Positions 50,633 through 63,600 of a DNA stretch of 64,000 nt are shown here, in pieces. Positions within the stretch are counted from its first letter, which is position 1, and each line of letters begins with the position of its first letter. This DNA is from Ridgeia piscesae (lineage: Eukaryota > Annelida > Polychaeta > Sabellida > Siboglinidae). A program made the position numbers and the translations under genes. The stretch is taken from positions 358,501 to 422,500 of the forward strand of contig JAODUO010000113.1 of the NCBI GenBank assembly GCA_025642075.2, read 5' to 3'. The notes beneath the pieces were generated by a model, which ran no database searches, was not told the origin of the DNA, and saw only the letters and a program-made list of their open reading frames with translations.

Positions 50633-51650
50633 ATATTGTGTATAAATATATAATTTTATATACTATTATTAAACATGCATTTGTGTCATTAACTATGTAA
50701 ATATTAAAGCATGAAACTTTATTTTGACATAAAATTATCCATAAAATACCTCAAAGTTAACAACACAATTATGGTACAAGTGATCGATGAATGGTAGAAA
50801 ACAAAGTATTGCGATGTCATAAGAATCCAAAACTAAAATATACAATATTTACTTCCAGACTGCTACAAATACACCATTTCTGTCAAACATTCATAAACTA
50901 ATATGCTGTTTTTTTCTAAATACAATTATTATTGTCATTATGATCTCAACATTTTTGCAGACATCATTAATGGTGAAAAGCAAGGATTCCACACATATGG
51001 AAACAGTATGCAGAATACCACTTAAGTTAACAACTTCTGGGAATTTTCTTTCCAATTCCTTTCGGATACGATTTGAATAACTATACTGAGCGATTCAATT
51101 TTCCACATCCATATGAAAACAAATCAACTATGTAAGTATTAATGTGCGCTGTAATAACTGATGTTCTGCACTTTGTATGCCATTTCCATACATACTGAAT
51201 CCTAGCTTTGTCCTACTCACCTGTTCTATCTTGTGTTTGCAGTCTGAGAGAGTGAAGAAGACGTCTCGGTCGACAGAGAGAAGCAGGAGACAAGTGCGAC
51301 AATGCTCGTCCAGGTAGGAGATGTGTGCGTGTAGGTAGCCACTGGCAGACACATCGTTACAAGTGAAGCAGTGTCAGGTAAAATGTAGTGTACAACGAGA
51401 CAGACATTTAAAAACATAACTTCAGCTGGATAGCACTGATCCTGTTTCTCAGTGAAATTGTGCTAAGAAATAAAACCTTTCCATTTTTAGTTTTCCATTT
51501 TTAGAATTGTCCATGTTTAGAATAAAAAAACACATAATGGATGTGTAGCAACCATATTCCTATTATAACAGGATAGTTAAAATATACTACTGAAAAGGTA
51601 GATTGGTGGACAGTGTTTATAAAAGTAATTTTTATTATTATTATATTTTG

Positions 51651-51681
<31 letters not shown>

Positions 51682-54600
51682 ATGCGTGCGTGCGTGCGTG
51701 TGTGTGTGTTTATGTGTGAACACATACACATGACAGAGAGAATGACAAGAATTACAACTGATATGAACATTACATAACCGTAATACCCAGTTGCAACCTA
51801 CCCAGTAAATTGTATGAATTTTCTAAACATTGTAATAAAACAAAGAAGCATCACAATATTCGTGTCGTCACCTTGAGTCAAATCGAGGCAGACAGATTGG
51901 TGTCCAGGACTCGGCAGACTTGAAGGACTCTGAGGCACCCACGAGGTTGAAGATGAGGTGAAGGTCGTGAGGATGGAGGAAGTATTTCTTCATCCGCACG
52001 AGGGTGATAAGTTGCCCTTCTGCTATCAATATCGCAAACACCAGGTCCTGGCAGACATACAAATAACATGAGAATTGTAATCATCAGCAGGTAGTTTGAT
52101 GAACGAGTCATTTCAATATGCAACCGGGATTGTGTGAGAAAGCTAATTTCAAAGCAACGAATGCCAATAAATAAATGCTAACAGTGGCTGATGTTTCGTT
52201 TACAATTTAAACAATTTGAATGTTACAAATGGTGAACTCCTTCATGCCTATTTAACACAATTTTGAGTGATGTATACCTTCAACATACTAAGGCTCATAT
52301 TTTTATCTATACGCCCATCCACCCATCATGTGTTTGGTAAAGTTGGTTTTACGAGTAAAAATTTGTGGTTAGACAGGTAATAATTTGATGAACAAAAAAG
52401 CTTGTTTTCAATTATGTTGTCAGTTATGCTTTAAAAACTGGTATCAGACTTGTCTATGGATGGACTGTTACATATATCTGGACATAGATGTTTTGTATGG
52501 CTTTCATGTATGTGTGTTTAGACATAATTATGTGTCTACATCAGTACAAGGAAATGTTTGGACTGGCAAAATTTGATCCTCCATACAGGGTTGTTAGGCT
52601 TCAAATTTCATTTGTTGTAAACTTTATAATAATAAACTTTATTTTAACACCGGGTCTGAGTGGTCTCCAGAGTATGACTCTGTTAAAACCACTCAGAGTT
52701 GGTGTTTTGCCCAGCCTGGTGGGTTAAACCCGGGTTTGACTAGTTTAACCTGGGGCTAAACTGGGCTATACTCTATCTGAAAACTCAGAATGATATGAAC
52801 AGAAGGACACTACCAGTGTACAGTTGTATGTAGGTTGCTGACGGTTTAACACTTTTGTAATATTATTGATGTAATTTAATGACAACTGATCATACTATTA
52901 GAACATTTTCTGCACACTGAGTGCATAAAAGTTGCAAAGGTTTCCCTTAGGGTGGGAGTATTTTTCCCCAGCCAGAAACCCCAAGTTGACATCCACGCAT
53001 CTTATGCAAACAACTTGAACTTGAACATACCAGTCCAGACCATAATTGCACTGCAGTTAATTAAGGGCTGAATCTTCTTCTGAAGAAGTCCAGTCAGATA
53101 ACCTACACCAGTAGAGCCTGGTATTAGCTGGCAGGTTATGGAAGAGGGTGATATAGAGGCTTGAGGAGTGGTAGGTGGTAATTTACCCTCTCAGCAGGCA
53201 GCACTTGTGTTCACTGCCAACAACTGGAGTCATCCTCTACCATCTACATCTATCAGAGCCACCACTGATTCATGATCAAATTGATTAACTCCACTCACCA
53301 ATTAAGACAATACACAACGCAGTGACAATGTCCTGAATAAGGCCCAAAGACAGCAAAGACAGTAAACTAAATACATTAAATCTTATAGTAGTACAGTACA
53401 ACAGTACACACCCAAATAACTAGACATTAAAAGCAGATTTTATATGGTAAAAGTTACGGCACAATTTAAATATGTTCACGTACTCCGTCACACGTCCGTA
53501 AAGGTAACCTATTATACATTAAAGTTATGAATATCAGACATATACAGCATTTTGTCCCCTTTTCATAACCAATATTTGTTGATACTGGCATAGCTGTGAG
53601 TGCAATATAACAACCAGAAACAGGACTCACAGGTACATTCTTGTGCACATAGTCAGTGAAAGAAAATGTAAGAAACTGCAGTCACCTTCACTTTAGCATG
53701 CTGTGCTATACTCTGAGCGACGACGTCCCTCACGGCAGTATCCAGTGGCAGACACCGAACCGCACCAAGCAGAAAGCTCGGGTCGTAGTCCATTAGATCC
53801 AGCAAGTTGCTGAAGAACTTCTCTGCTCCCGTGAGCATCCGTCGCAGGTCGTAATTTCTCCGGTGTTTAAATATCCGCACAAGTTGACTGTAGGTGAGGA
53901 CACTGAGTAGCTGACTGTACACATAGTTCAACTGTAGCAGCATCTGCTGACACGACTCATGAGAACTGACCACGCCCACGAGGATCAAGTGTTCCCGCAC
54001 TAGAAACACAAACTTGTGTTGTCCAACTACGATGCAACGAAGAGAGTCCTGCCTAGATTGGATGACGGAGACAAGGGCCTGCATGAGGCCCACCATGGTT
54101 ACTATGCGGTCTTCATCACCATATCTGTCACATGCAAAAAAACAACGGTCAGTATCTTAGCGTGTAAGTTGTTACGGGATTCGTAACCGTAAATAGATAC
54201 AGCTAACTGAACAGAACTTTTGGCATTGTTGTGGTGTCTTTGTCTGCATTATATGGATTCATTCTTGATCGTGATCATGATTGTTATGTAACAAGTGTGT
54301 CAAGGATATCATGGGAAGATTTCAGCAACATATCTCTGACTCTATTTATTGCTGGTTGCCTTTCTCAAGTCCCAATGGCTTCGCTGATATCTCTTCACCA
54401 GAAATCAATCTCTCTGGGCTGGTGAACTCTGTGGCATCTCTGATTATATCACTCACCCAGTATTCCCTGCAGATATCATCTTGGAACTGCTGTCATGTGA
54501 TGATCACCACTAACAGTGTCACATGACGGACAAGAGTGATTCAGTCTAGTGGTGACAGACATCACAAGGGTGCCATAAGCTCTGATCAAGCCACCCATGA

Positions 54601-56434
54601 TTCTAACAGATTCTTCCCAGTCATATAGTTTACCATGTATGGTTATAGAAATTACTGGCAGAAGTTTGTTATTGATGTCTACAGGTGATACTTGTAGAGC
54701 ACCATGGCTCAGGGGTAGAGCTTGGGACTCTCGATTACGAGAACCCTGGTTCCAATCATGTGCTACAGTGTTAAAAACCATGGGCAAGTTTTTTCACTTT
54801 AATTGTTCCAGTTCACTCAGCTGTATAAATGAGTACCTGGCTATAGACAGTGGTGGATATGTGTATGAGCAGCCTTCGCGCATTAATTGTAGCATATGAC
54901 AGGATGTTTCCCAGAGAAGCCGAGATGGTGTCTGAGTGAACAGGTCTGTCAGGGAAGTCAAGTGTAAAGTGCTTTGAACGGTCCTGAGGACTGCATATTG
55001 TGCTATATAAGAACTGATGCAGATGAAAAAAGAGTGAATGGGCACTGAAAGAAATGAAACCTGTACACAATATTGATAAACAACTACTTTTTTAACATCT
55101 TACAAGGTAATATCTTGTTGTGTGGAATGGGGAAAGATTTGTTAGTCAGGGAAATGAGTAACTTGTGTAATTTTTCATCCAAACTGCGACTCAATCAGAC
55201 TTACAAATACATTAGAGAAAGCAGTAAGACAGCAAACGAAAATTAAACTGCATAACGTATGGAGGAAGAGTGGGATGTTTTAGGTTGTACTTATCTTCTA
55301 TCAGAATAAATTTATGTCAACATTATTAAGCGATGAATCCGAATCCTGAGAAATATTTGTACAGTTATTTAAATAGTTTCACTGTATGTTTGCCTGTGTG
55401 AGAATGACACTTAACAATCCATGAAGCAAAACAATGATATAGCTCCTACCGTGAGTAGATGGGTTTGCCTGCTGAACTGAGGATGAAGACATGTTTCCTG
55501 TGAGCTCGCCACTCGGCACTGTGTGTGTAGTCTGGCTCTTCCTCCTCCAAGCTGGGCGTCCTCACCAGTGTCACCTTCTCTGTCACTGGCTGTTCACTGC
55601 CACTGTCCTGAGACAAACAGCTTGATGACATTACCTAACTGATGAATGTCATCATCGGAACATTTTTAGTGTGAATACTTATAAACAGCTGTTGCTAAAT
55701 ATACAGTAGCATGTGCTATTATGTTATGTATGGCTGATTATTTCACAGCTCTTGATGTTTATACAACATTTCATGAACAAAGGTACAACTTTACAATGTC
55801 ATTAGTACAAACTTAACACAAAGTAAATATTTTAACATCAGGACCACCCTATTGCGTTTCAAGTGCAATCGACGGTGGCGCCCTGCAAGTGCGGGATAGG
55901 TCAGTGGGTCTCCTTTGTGGGTATTATAGCTTTTGGTTACCAGTTTGACACTGGCAGGCAACGGTCACTCATCAGTTGACAGTGCTGAAAAGTGTACACG
56001 GTCTCAGCTGTGTTGCCACTGTTAACTGGCACGCAGTGTAGACTGAATATCTAATCTACCTCAGTTGTAACTTCAGCCGAGGGTGTCGTCCCGTTGCTGC
56101 ACTCGGTCGACGGTTGGACGTCATTGGACACAGTAAGGCCGTCAAGTCGGGTAATCTCTTCGATCGGTCCACTCGGCACGCGATCGCGGAACACCTCGGC
56201 TTCGGAGGAGGCGTCACTGACATTACCCCTGCCATTCGCCTCTTCCACACAAAGTTCAAGGTCCACAAATGAATCGGATGCAACCAGCATCGAACTAGTC
56301 CTACAAGCACCTGGCTCCTCGCCTTGCAAAACTACGGGAACCGTTTCGTTCCCTTCTCCTCCCGCCCTTGTGTCTTCCTCTTCCGTTGTCGCGTCCGCCA
56401 CTTTGTTGGCGGTCGCCATGTTGGCTTGTGACAT
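49262..56434 (-). CDS. MON1: Vacuolar fusion protein MON1, complete, 7 exons
   Basis: Exons in transcript order: 56434-56060, 55607-55450, 54124-53686, 52047-51872, 51341-51221, 50259-49975 and 49402-49262. They total 1695 nt, 564 aa, within the range of human MON1A/B. MON1 with CCZ1 is the guanine-nucleotide exchange factor that activates Rab7 on late endosomes and drives the Rab5-to-Rab7 switch. After an acidic disordered N-terminus (~125 aa) come the family blocks [99 protein letters not shown] and the C-terminal [13 protein letters not shown], in the order of the tri-longin MON1 fold. All phases agree. One gene stands for both vertebrate paralogues. Confidence 0.95.
49975..50259 (-). CDS. 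MON1: MON1 exon 6
   Basis: TTTCCAG|AGA to GGCTGG|GTAGGT, phase 0 to 0. It encodes [40 protein letters not shown] and EALLGW. Confidence 0.95.
50285..50362. repeat. AT microsatellites
   Basis: (AT)n with ATGCATGTAT interruptions, adjoining the left arm of the foldback. Confidence 0.9.
50366..50805. repeat. Long inverted repeat (foldback) in MON1 intron 5
   Basis: The left arm from 50366 (TTTGTTTTCTACCATTCATC) and the right arm to 50805 are reverse complements over about 170-185 bp, with only a few differences near the inner ends. The ~90-bp loop is mostly (AT)n. Each arm's outer part is non-repetitive, so this is not a chance AT palindrome. Confidence 0.9.
51221..51341 (-). CDS. MON1: MON1 exon 5
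   Basis: TCTGCCAG|TGG to GAACAG|GTGAG, phase 2 to 0. It encodes [20 protein letters not shown] and [13 protein letters not shown]. Confidence 0.9.
51650..51712. repeat. GT / GTGC microsatellite
   Basis: (TG)n and (TGCG)n in MON1 intron 4. Confidence 0.9.
51872..52047 (-). CDS. MON1: MON1 exon 4
   Basis: CTGCCAG|GAC to TCAAG|GTGACG, phase 0 to 2. It encodes [33 protein letters not shown] and WTPICLPRF, longin domain 2. Confidence 0.95.
53686..54124 (-). CDS. MON1: MON1 exon 3
   Basis: GTGACAG|ATAT to GTGAAG|GTGAC, phase 2 to 0. It encodes [20 protein letters not shown] through [10 protein letters not shown] and [14 protein letters not shown], most of longin domain 1. Confidence 0.95.
54690..55030 (+). 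mobile_element. SINE family A, full-length copy
   Basis: The tRNA-like head has box A TGGCTCAGGGG (54705-54715) and box B GGTTCCAATC (54748-54757). Next is a body with GTTCACTCAGCTGTATAAAT and CGCATTAATTGTAGC, and a 3' part with AAAGTGCTTTGAACGGTCCT. It is in MON1 intron 2, antisense to the gene. Confidence 0.8.
55450..55607 (-). CDS. MON1: MON1 exon 2
   Basis: GTCTCAG|GAC to CTCACG|GTAGGA, phase 0 to 2. It ends [20 protein letters not shown], the start of the first longin domain. Confidence 0.95.
56060..56434 (-). CDS. MON1: MON1 exon 1 (start codon)
   Basis: The frame opens [20 protein letters not shown]. The second ATG (56419, AACATGGCG) has the better Kozak context and may be used instead. 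The exon is acidic and low-complexity; donor ACTGAG|GTAGAT, phase 0. Confidence 0.8.
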
Positions 56435-56600
56435 TCAGTGTTGACGAGAAAAGCCGCTCAGTTGTTTCTATGCATCGTCGTTCAAATTGATACACAATGT
56501 GGCACCACTACAATTTACCCGTTTGACAAATGTGATTTCGTAGCACACCATGTGGCGCCACTGTTATAACAACGACGCCAAGACGGACAATTACATCTCC
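56435..56600 (-). promoter_or_regulatory. Probable MON1 promoter/5' UTR region
   Basis: Sequence just upstream of the MON1 start. No TATA box or other motif is clear; assigned by position only. Confidence 0.25.
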
Positions 56601-56829
56601 TGGTGTTGTGCACAATATTTATTCCCCCCTTCCTCATAGTCACTTACGCAACTTCTTCCACCAGTCAACTTGCTGACCATTATTGCCATCGGTTTTCAAA
56701 GTTGTCCTTCTCAAGATTTAATGAGTCCACAGTCCACTACAGGTTACACATTTACCCCGTGTGGGATCTTTTGCTTCCTTCTTTTGCTTGTGTTTGCTGG
56801 GTTCACCAGCTTTTAGTCTCTCTTCCGAA

Positions 56830-56945
56830 AGACACTAGCGAATGTGGGGTGAACGAAATTGCCTGAGTTTCGAAACGGTGGCAGATGGGATTGAACCACC
56901 GTCACCTCGATATATAGACCGGCGCTCTACCACGCGACCTTGTAG
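56830..56945 (-). mobile_element. SINE family B, minus-strand copy
   Basis: On the minus strand, GGTCGCGTGGTAGAGCGCCGG, box B GGTTCAATCCC (56897-56887), AATTTCGTTCACCCCACATT and GGAAGAGAGACTAAAAGC match the 39.3-kb element. Confidence 0.75.
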
Positions 56946-56999
56946 GGTATATACTAAAAAGGATAATTGTTCTATAGCCGAGGATTTCCATACCGAGAC

Positions 57000-58080
57000 A
57001 CAACTGGTTGGTAGGATATAAAACGTATACTTAAATTGGCATAATAAATAAGTTAAATACATGCATTTCAGTTAACAAAAAAACATACCCTGTGTAGTCC
57101 ACGTTGTGAGCATAATTTCGTCTTCATAATATTTTCTACCGAACGATCGTGAGAAAAGTGTTTATATGTTGTTAATTAACTGCCTTCAAAGCGTTACACC
57201 CGTTCGCCCGTTCGTTCTTGGTCCAATTTCTTCTCTCGCAACTTATCAATACAATATCGACCGCACATTTGTGCCATGGATTTACAGTGATATTGGATGT
57301 TGACTCTTGTTGCATATCACCTGATGTGACTCTGTAGTCCCGCCTTCACATGACGGTCACTGCCGTCACGTTAAGGCGTATCGACGTTGCATATGTAAGG
57401 AGTTGGCTACATTAAAATTGAACTTGAAATGCGCAGCTTTGCTGCAAATGAGAACACATCGAGTGTTTATTTGCTTTTAATTTTAAGGGAAACAAAGAAA
57501 AAGAATTGGGCCTATGCATCTATGAATTATTAAAATATACATCATTAGCAACTACAATTAAGAATCATGGTATGCCAACAGTTTGCAACAATAACCACGT
57601 TGAAGACACACAATTTAGATTACACAGAGAGCACCGGCCACTGTGTGATAGGAAGCTTGATGTCATGAATGTCCACTTTTCCCAGTCGCCAAACTGATAA
57701 TATTACTCTAGGTTGCAGCGTCGAATACATTTGGGCGTTGTAACGTATAAGTGCGTGTTGTCCGCATACTGTACAGTGTGGCATTATCAATATTGTAACA
57801 AGCGAATACGAGAGACCAACTTAAAACATAGCATGTTCATGTAGCGGCGCCATGGTCAATTAAAACAGCTCTGTAGCCGTACTGGTCAAGCACCGAAGGC
57901 ACGTCTCAATACGGCAGCCGTCGAGATTAAAAAGTTCACTACAATATAAATAAAAATGCATTCTGAACAAATCTCATGAAAGCTATTGGTAATTGTAGTT
58001 CCAATGTTTTAGATTAATATGCCCACGTAACTGTCTTTTGTTTCTCTTTAAATTTGCATTGTCTGATGGAGCAAATTAAA
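57000..58080. other. Intergenic, nothing recognised
   Basis: No ORF or RNA gene that I can support. Confidence 0.3.
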
Positions 58081-58085
58081 TAGCG

Positions 58086-58107
58086 CAACAACAACAACAA
58101 CACCACC

Positions 58108-58139
<32 letters not shown>

Positions 58140-58140
58140 C

Positions 58141-58172
<32 letters not shown>

Positions 58173-58220
58173 CAACACCAACACCAACAACACCACCAAC
58201 ACCAACAACAACAACAACAA
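58086..58220. repeat. (AAC)n/(ACC)n microsatellite
   Basis: Alternating blocks of CAA and CAC triplets. Confidence 0.95.
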
Positions 58221-58599
58221 CGTTCAACACTCAAAGGCAACACTTCTGGATGACGTCGAAGTTGGCAGGTCATATCAAGCTAAACATAACAGTTGCACTT
58301 ATACTGACTGGTGAACTATTACACCACGTTCACCGGTACAGTTGTCGCTAGGCTACGCACAACAACACCTCGTGCATTTCAATGAGTGACCGGCCAGCAC
58401 TTAGCTGCGTTACACAAACGTCACAAATATTTTGGCCGGTAGTGGCTGTTCGTTTAACAACGTTGGTCAAGGCGAGTTCCAACAATGGGTCCGCATGACC
58501 TGTATCGATGCATAGTACATATAGTAATAATTCATTAATTATTCTTAAACAATGGTCATGCCAACTCCATTGACACCTGCTCGATGTTCAACGACGAAT

Positions 58600-58775
58600 G
58601 TTTTATATAGAACGTTAAACACACAATACTCTAAGTTGATCCAGTTCGTTCAGCTCTATGAATGGGTACCTGGCTGTGAACAGTGGTACGAATTAACTTT
58701 ACACATTAATTGCAGCGTGGCTGAAAGCTTCCCGGATAAATTTACTGTTGTGGTTGATATCATGCGCTGTAATTA
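58600..58775 (+). mobile_element. SINE family A, diverged fragment
   Basis: CAGTTCGTTCAGCTCTATGA and CATTAATTGCAGCGTGGCTG match the family A body. Confidence 0.6.
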
Positions 58776-58844
58776 ATGAAGATAATTTGTACACTCGTAG
58801 TGTCAACGTACTTTGTATTATTCTATTCACAATCGAGCTAGTGC

Positions 58845-59050
<206 letters not shown>

Positions 59051-59637
59051 TATCTCTATGTATGCATGTATGTATATATGTATGTCTGCATTGTGTATGT
59101 TTGTATGTGTGTATGTACACGTGTGTATTTGTGTATGCATGCGAGCATACGTGCGTACGTTCACACGTATGTAAGTATGTGTCCTCTTAGACGCTGTACA
59201 TCGCCAAACTGTCGGGGATTCACCTACGAACCATCGGACGAAAAATAACGATTAACATTTTTTCCGAAATTCCCCTTGGATTAAGGGTACTAAGCGGATT
59301 TAAAAGTTAATTCCCGACATAAGATGTCATTAAACGTTGTGCACGTTCATGCGAATGCTCGAAATTAAATAAAACATCCACTGGCCAGATGGGGACGTTT
59401 TACTTAACGTGCAAAAATCGAGAAGACAATTCGCGCAACGTTGCGAAACTGGTCCCGTCAACGAATAGGAGGTTTGCTACGTGTGACGTTTGGTACGAGG
59501 ACTTCGGGAAACCTTCACCGGTGTATACGCAATGCCACCAGAGGGTGGATAGAGCATTCAAGTAGTCATCCCGGGAGTACATTCCGACAATGTTTCTTCG
59601 TCACGTTTAGCGTATTGTTCTACGGAGCATTTTGAAT

Positions 59638-59905
59638 GAGTGGCGCTGTGGCGCAGTGGGTGTAGCACAGTACACTCGGCCAAGAGAACCCGGATTCCAG
59701 TGCAACAGTGTCGAACGTTTAACAATTTCGTTCACCTGTATGAACGAGTGTCTGATTAAGTGTTTAGACAGTGGTGGTTAGTTTGAGTACGAATATTTTC
59801 CAGCGTAATCGAAATGGTGTTTCGCTGGAACAGATCTGTCGCCTGGGAGTAAACTGTAAAGTGATCTGAGACGTCCTAACGACTGGACATTGCACTATAA
59901 TTTAG
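59638..59905 (+). mobile_element. SINE family A, full-length copy
   Basis: Head with box A TGGCGCAGTGGG (59649-59660) and a box B-like CCGGATTCCAG, body TTCGTTCACCTGTATGAACG, 3' part GTAAAGTGATCTGAGACGTC. Confidence 0.75.
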
Positions 59906-60317
59906 ATGACCTCGCTTTACTGTTTAGTGTTATACGCGAGAGGTTAGAGTGATAGAACTTTGTCTAGAATTTCTGAAGACACAATGGCATGATCTATATG
60001 AATACGACGCCACACCAAGGTCACGAAGGTCATGGTTCATTTAGATTATACGCAAAGCATCCTGGGTAAAGGTGCATTCATCTACATAGCGCGAAATTCA
60101 AATTAACCCAACATTAACATGACGACTGCGGTGAAAGTGTGACACAATTATATTACACAAATCGCAACTCCAACTACAGGGAAAACTGCAAATAAACAAA
60201 AACTCCTCTTCCTCTTTACATTTGGAACGAAATTCTCCCCCGTTTCAGTTGGGCGATGCGGCCGTGCCAGATCCCCGACCTCATGGTAAATATTGTCGTA
60301 GCCGTACACGTGCCAGT

Positions 60318-60615
60318 GCGTGCCGTGCCGTGCCGTGCCGTGCCGTGCCGTGCCGTGCCGTGCCGTGCCGTGCCGTGCCGTGCCGTGCCGTGCCGTGCCG
60401 TGCCGTGCCGTGCCGTGCCGTGCCGTGCCGTGCCGTGCCGTACAGTACAGTACAGTACAGTACAGTACAGTACAGTACAGTACAGTACAGTACAGTACAG
60501 TACAGATACAGTACAGTACAATACAATACAATACAATACAATACAATACAATACAATACAATACAATACAATACAATACAATACAATACAATACAATACA
60601 ATACAATACAATACA
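60318..60615. repeat. Three abutting pentanucleotide arrays
   Basis: (TGCCG)n to about 60438, (TACAG)n to about 60515, then (TACAA)n to about 60614, joined without a gap. Confidence 0.95.
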
Positions 60616-63600
60616 ACGGAATGACAAACGGTAAATTCATGATGATACTAATCTAGACTAGTACTTTTAGTTTTCTGCTAATCTCTTAGAAACGTATTAA
60701 TACAACAAACACTTGTTATACAGCATTATTTCGACACGCACACACGACTCTACCGCCGTGTTGTTAGCGGTAGCAATCCACCCGTGACCCTGGGTTCACA
60801 GTGCGTTTCATGCTAGCTTCATTCCTACTGTGTATCTCGTCACACACTCTGCATTCTATTCTGGTGGTGGTTTTTGATAGTCGATGTGTCGAAGCACGTC
60901 ATGTTAAAGAAAAACGTAGTACTCAGAAGGTCGTGAAAACTCTTTTGGCGGAAAACGAGTACAATAGATCAGGTAGAATAAAGGGCTGTGTGTTCAAATT
61001 CACTGATGATGAAACAATGCACATTTGCTAGAGTGCAACTGGCGTAGTGATCGTTGCTATTTTTATTAACAAGACTCACATGCTTACTAAAAGTGGCTAT
61101 TTTGTTTCATATACATTGTTCGAACATTTTAAAATAGCTGAGGTTATTTTAATCAGCGCTGTGCTTTAAAAGAAACTGAGGTATGATTTTGTTTGACGAA
61201 ATTTGATCAGCATATCAATGGCAGCGGCCATTGTTCTCAAGTATTTTCTTATATTGTGACGAACACGTTAACTTGACCACCAACGGAAATGACATCACTG
61301 CAATGTACCCAGCCGTTCCTCGTGTTAATATAAACAACAATAGGTCGTCGGACGTCAAACACTGGTGACTCACTGCCACCAGAAGTGCACCGAACGACCA
61401 GCCTATCGACAGAGAAAGTAGTGAAAACGGGTCTGAAAATAAATTCATCTGCATACAGAATACAAAAGTCTTGATGGTTGTGATATACGTATCACTAATC
61501 GTGTAGTAGTTCTATCAACTAACGGATGCTCCCTGGGTGACAGCTGACAGGAGACTGGGGAGTGACCTGCTGAGGATAACGTTAGCCCTGAGCTGAAGAA
61601 GTATGACGTGTGTCAGTCCGCTGGCACAGTTGATATGTATCCGTATTGTTATATGTGATTAAAGTAGTTCCGTAACACTTCGACTTATACATTTCCGGGT
61701 GACGTTGCAGACATCACAAAGGTGAACAGCACAACAACGCTAAACACACATCAACTATACTACAGAAGAGAACAACAAATGTATATATCTCGGTGGCGAG
61801 ATGACTGACAAGAGAGGGACGAATGTGTGAAATGCAGGGAGGAAAGGGGAGACATGCATTCATCACCTTAAAGACATTCCTTTTCAACAAGAAACAAACT
61901 CCGAATACTCAACATGAGCGTGAAACCTGTGCTTCTTTACGGTTCACAAACACGGAGAGTAACAAAAGAAACAAAACGCCACAGAAACATCAAAAACCAC
62001 AATATGTTAAGATAGAGTCACTAACACAGAGCTTATGAACATGACACACCAAAACGGAAATACCACCTAGAAAACGACGTATACAACTTACAAAGTAAGC
62101 CCTAGAATGGAATCCTCAAAGAAAAAGAAAACCAGCTCGTCCTAACAGGTGGAGACGAAGTGAGGAAGACGGACACGTCGTGGAATTAAGTAGAGAGAAC
62201 AGCAAACAACAGAGGACAGTGGAGAAGTGTCGACCTTTTGATCCAAACAAAGCGTAGAGGATTAAGTAAGTGGGAAGTTTCGTTTCGTTTCGGTACGTTG
62301 CTCAAATCGGACCGAAGAAGATTAAATAAGTATTTATGTTAGTGGTAACTCCGCAGTCTATTGAAACATTCTCTGTCCAATCTGGCCTTTAGAGCATGTT
62401 TTGACTACATGCACCGCACGGGCAATGGAAATAACAATGCCTACATTTAATTGTCATTCTCCCACGACCCTATCTATGCCCTGAGGCCACGTGATACAAA
62501 TACATCAAACAATGACATCGAATGCGTATTGTGCCTATTAAATATGCTTTCTACGTAAGGGAAACGAGAGGATCCCATGCCCGCTAAGAGCTTTATGCTG
62601 ACGAAACGACTGTATTATGGCGTGCAGAGCATTTTCTATAGGAGGACGTTATTCACAACGTGTTATGAAATCCCCACAGTGTTTGGCTTCAGGGGCTCGG
62701 TCCGGCCTGCAGCTTTCCAAGATCAGAATTAGTAGCGCTCTTAATATCGAGGACCGGGGAACTATAGACTTACGTATACCGGACTTGGCGTTTACTCGTT
62801 AATAAACAGTAAATGTTACGTGATCGGACCTATAGTTAGACTACCCGCTAACCCGAAGTCTTGTAGCGACAAGTTTTACCGCCGTACGAGAATAGAAATA
62901 AAATCATTGATTCGGCTTTTCGTATCGGGTGTCGTTTGCTTCTAAACCATTGTGATGTACACAAGGCGACGAACATGAACAGTATCGGGCGAGACATATC
63001 CCAATTAATGTCATCGGCAGCACTCTGTTTAGCTGCAGGAGTGGCAGGTATTCTTTGAGAGTGCGCGTCCAGAAAGGTAATTATTACTAACATTACGTAT
63101 GTGGCTTTATCTGGAAAAATAATTGTACTCATAACATGTCGTTATCTTTTGGTAGCTTAGTTACTAGGCCTATCCTATTAAATGCCCATACCCTGGGAGT
63201 GGACCGCCTGTGATTCCAGTCTGCTTCGAGACATTTTGTTTCACTATGCATGTTTATGTTTATTTACGCAATAGAAAATATAAGCTTTAACATCACATAT
63301 CACAGCCACTGTACTGCTGTTTGTATCGTATCATTACACGCCACGTCGCACACTTTATGCATACGATCTGGGAATGGTTGGCTATTCGAGGTGTCAAAGT
63401 ACACGTAACTGTACCTTGTTTTGTAATATATAACACGATACCCAGGAAATGGTTGTATCTAGAACTTTAACAATAAATGTTTTGAAGAGAATTACTTCAG
63501 TACCCCAGACATAGCAACAGGTTGAATGTTAGACTGACATTATGCACATTTGTTGTTAGCGTGGTGGTTTGCCATTTGTTTTACAAAATACATATGCTTG

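Noticed and set aside
54700..54760. tRNA gene
   Set aside because: Only box A and B-like strings are present, with no complete cloverleaf; the same unit recurs with a shared body, so it is a SINE head. The same applies at 39.3, 56.9 and 59.65 kb.
60148..60656. ORFs of 104-159 codons in the pentanucleotide arrays
   Set aside because: They are repeat-derived; all frames are open.
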